From: Candidatus Microgenomates bacterium
Lineage (GTDB): Bacteria > Patescibacteriota > Microgenomatia > UBA1400 > PJMF01
Assembly (NCBI GenBank): GCA_015485595.1
Contig: WFTH01000042.1
Location: 1 to 5,788 of the forward strand
Direction: 5' to 3'
DNA length: 5,788 nucleotides
The number at the start of each line of letters is the position of its first letter. The first letter of the stretch is position 1. Below the pieces are notes generated by a model. That model had not been told where the DNA came from, made no database searches, and was given only the letters and a program-made list of their open reading frames with translations. Below, one piece after another: positions 4,726-5,788 of this stretch. Made by a program: the position numbers and the translations under genes.

Positions 4726-5788
4726 ATGAAACAAAAGACACCTTTTAATCTTACCATTATCGGCACTGGATTTGTGGGAGTGGTATCGGCCGCGGTCTAT
4801 GCTAAGCTGGGCAACACAGTTTACGGGCTTGATATTGATGAGAAAAAGATTAAGCTTTTAAAAAATTCTCAAGTACCGTTTTACGAACCGGGCCTTAAAG
4901 AGCTTTTAGTCCAAACTCAAAAAACCGGCAGACTTAAGTTTACCACTGACTATGAAGAAGCTATTAAAGATGCCGACATTATTATGATCGCAGTAGGCAC
5001 ACCTTCGGCTCCTTCTGGTAATGCGGATCTTAAGTATGTTTTAGCGGCTAGCGAAAGTTTAGCTCCACATATTAAGGATGAAGCGATCATCGTGATTAAG
5101 TCGACCGTGCCGCCGGGCACTTTGGACAAAGTAAGAGAGGTTGTTACTTCAAAAACAGACAAAAAGTTCCATTTAGCATCGCTTCCGGAGTTTTTAAAAG
5201 AAGGCAGTGCGGTAGAGGATACTTTAAATCCAGATCGCGTGGTGATTGGCGCTTATGAAGCAGTGGTTTTTAAAGCTTTAGAAGCTTTACATAAGCCATT
5301 TAAAGCGCCGATTGTTAAGGTCTCACCCGAGTCGGCTCAAATGGCCAAGTACTCGGCTAATGCTTACCTAGCTACCAGAATTACCTTTGCCAACCAGGTG
5401 GCCGACCTATGTGAGAAAAATGGCGCTGATGTAGATGAAGTTATAAAAGCCATAGGCTATGACAAACGCATCGGCCACCACTACTGGTATCCAGGTTTTG
5501 GTTATGGTGGTTCGTGTTTCCCGAAGGATGTGAAGGAGTTAGCTGCTTACTCTCGTACGGTGGGCGAGGCAGACAACTTATTTAACAAGATTAACGAGCT
5601 TAACGAGACACGAATTCCTAAGCTAATCAATCGCTATGATCAACTGTTGGGCGGCTTTGATGGCAAAAAGGTGGCGGTTTTAGGGCTTTCGTTTAAACCG
5701 AACACAAACGACATGCGGGTGGCACCCAGTACCAAAGTTATCCCTCTACTTCTTGAGAAAGGCGCCCAAGTAAAAGGTTATGACTGTC
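4726..5788 (+). CDS. UDP-glucose 6-dehydrogenase family protein (3' truncated)
   Basis: Enzymes of this family oxidise UDP-glucose to UDP-glucuronate in two NAD-dependent steps, supplying precursors for surface polysaccharide. The frame is open from the ATG at 4726 to the window edge: 354 codons of a protein usually near 430-450. The N-terminal Rossmann fold has GTGFVG (13-18), the NAD-ribose aspartate D36 (YGLDID) and VGTPS (90-94). The central part has K208 and N212 (MAKYSANAYLATRI). The catalytic cysteine C264 and D268 are in GYGGSCFPKD. The C-terminal UDP-binding domain begins with KKVAVLGLSFKPNTNDMR. The spacing of K208, N212, C264 and D268 equals that of the characterised streptococcal enzyme. 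One departure: the usual SNPEFL reads SLPEFL (L153), with E155 and E159 kept. Related sugar dehydrogenases (UDP-ManNAc, GDP-mannose) share the fold, so the exact substrate is inferred from the closest motif match. Confidence 0.9.
   Translation, partial: MKQKTPFNLTIIGTGFVGVVSAAVYAKLGNTVYGLDIDEKKIKLLKNSQVPFYEPGLKELLVQTQKTGRLKFTTDYEEAIKDADIIMIAVGTPSAPSGNADLKYVLAASESLAPHIKDEAIIVIKSTVPPGTLDKVREVVTSKTDKKFHLASLPEFLKEGSAVEDTLNPDRVVIGAYEAVVFKALEALHKPFKAPIVKVSPESAQMAKYSANAYLATRITFANQVADLCEKNGADVDEVIKAIGYDKRIGHHYWYPGFGYGGSCFPKDVKELAAYSRTVGEADNLFNKINELNETRIPKLINRYDQLLGGFDGKKVAVLGLSFKPNTNDMRVAPSTKVIPLLLEKGAQVKGYDC

Noticed and set aside
4950..5162. A 70-codon minus-strand frame inside the dehydrogenase gene
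   Set aside because: It is antisense to the NAD-binding domain, which is intact and conserved on the plus strand.

Overview
The window looks like a piece of a compact bacterial chromosome, most probably from the Candidate Phyla Radiation (Patescibacteria, perhaps a Microgenomates-type lineage). The pointers are a short bacterial-type aspartyl-tRNA synthetase without the usual GAD insertion domain, tightly packed genes, starts without Shine-Dalgarno sequences, and intergenic repeat debris of a kind I associate with such genomes. This placement is an inference from gene style; no marker gene settles it. The standard code fits: every visible stop is TAA or TAG, and the long genes carry no in-frame TGA.

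Layout. (1) Bases 2-715, plus strand: the 3' end of recJ, coding the DHHA1 and OB-fold parts of the single-strand DNA exonuclease. (2) Bases 716-1046: no gene, but a mosaic of a 9-bp-stem hairpin, a long AT-rich imperfect inverted repeat, a GC-rich hairpin and short direct duplications. (3) Bases 1047-2072, minus strand: two open frames in the same reading frame, of 74 and 256 codons, separated by one TAA and ten sense codons. The upstream frame has a strong ribosome binding site and the downstream one has none. The downstream product carries a degenerate protein-kinase-like signature (D190-x4-N195, then D216). The pair looks like one 340-residue gene interrupted by a nonsense codon, or a pair expressed by re-initiation or readthrough. 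(4) Bases 2073-2117: a 45-bp divergent control region with two opposed, overlapping promoters. (5) Bases 2118-3548, plus strand: aspS, probably leaderless. (6) Bases 3549-3611: a convergent gap with a bulged hairpin and a relative of the first intergenic repeat. (7) Bases 3612-4709, minus strand: a membrane-anchored D-Ala-D-Ala carboxypeptidase. (8) Bases 4726 to the end, plus strand: a UDP-glucose 6-dehydrogenase family gene cut by the window edge, starting 16 bp from the divergent carboxypeptidase start.

The genes serve DNA repair, translation, peptidoglycan trimming and nucleotide-sugar supply for surface polysaccharide. They do not form one pathway, and neighbouring orientations are mostly opposed, so this is a run of single transcription units. 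The unrecognised part is the kinase-like locus at 1047-2072 and the repeat-rich gap beside it. It looks like an accessory insertion between two housekeeping genes. I see no CRISPR array, transposase, tRNA or rRNA.
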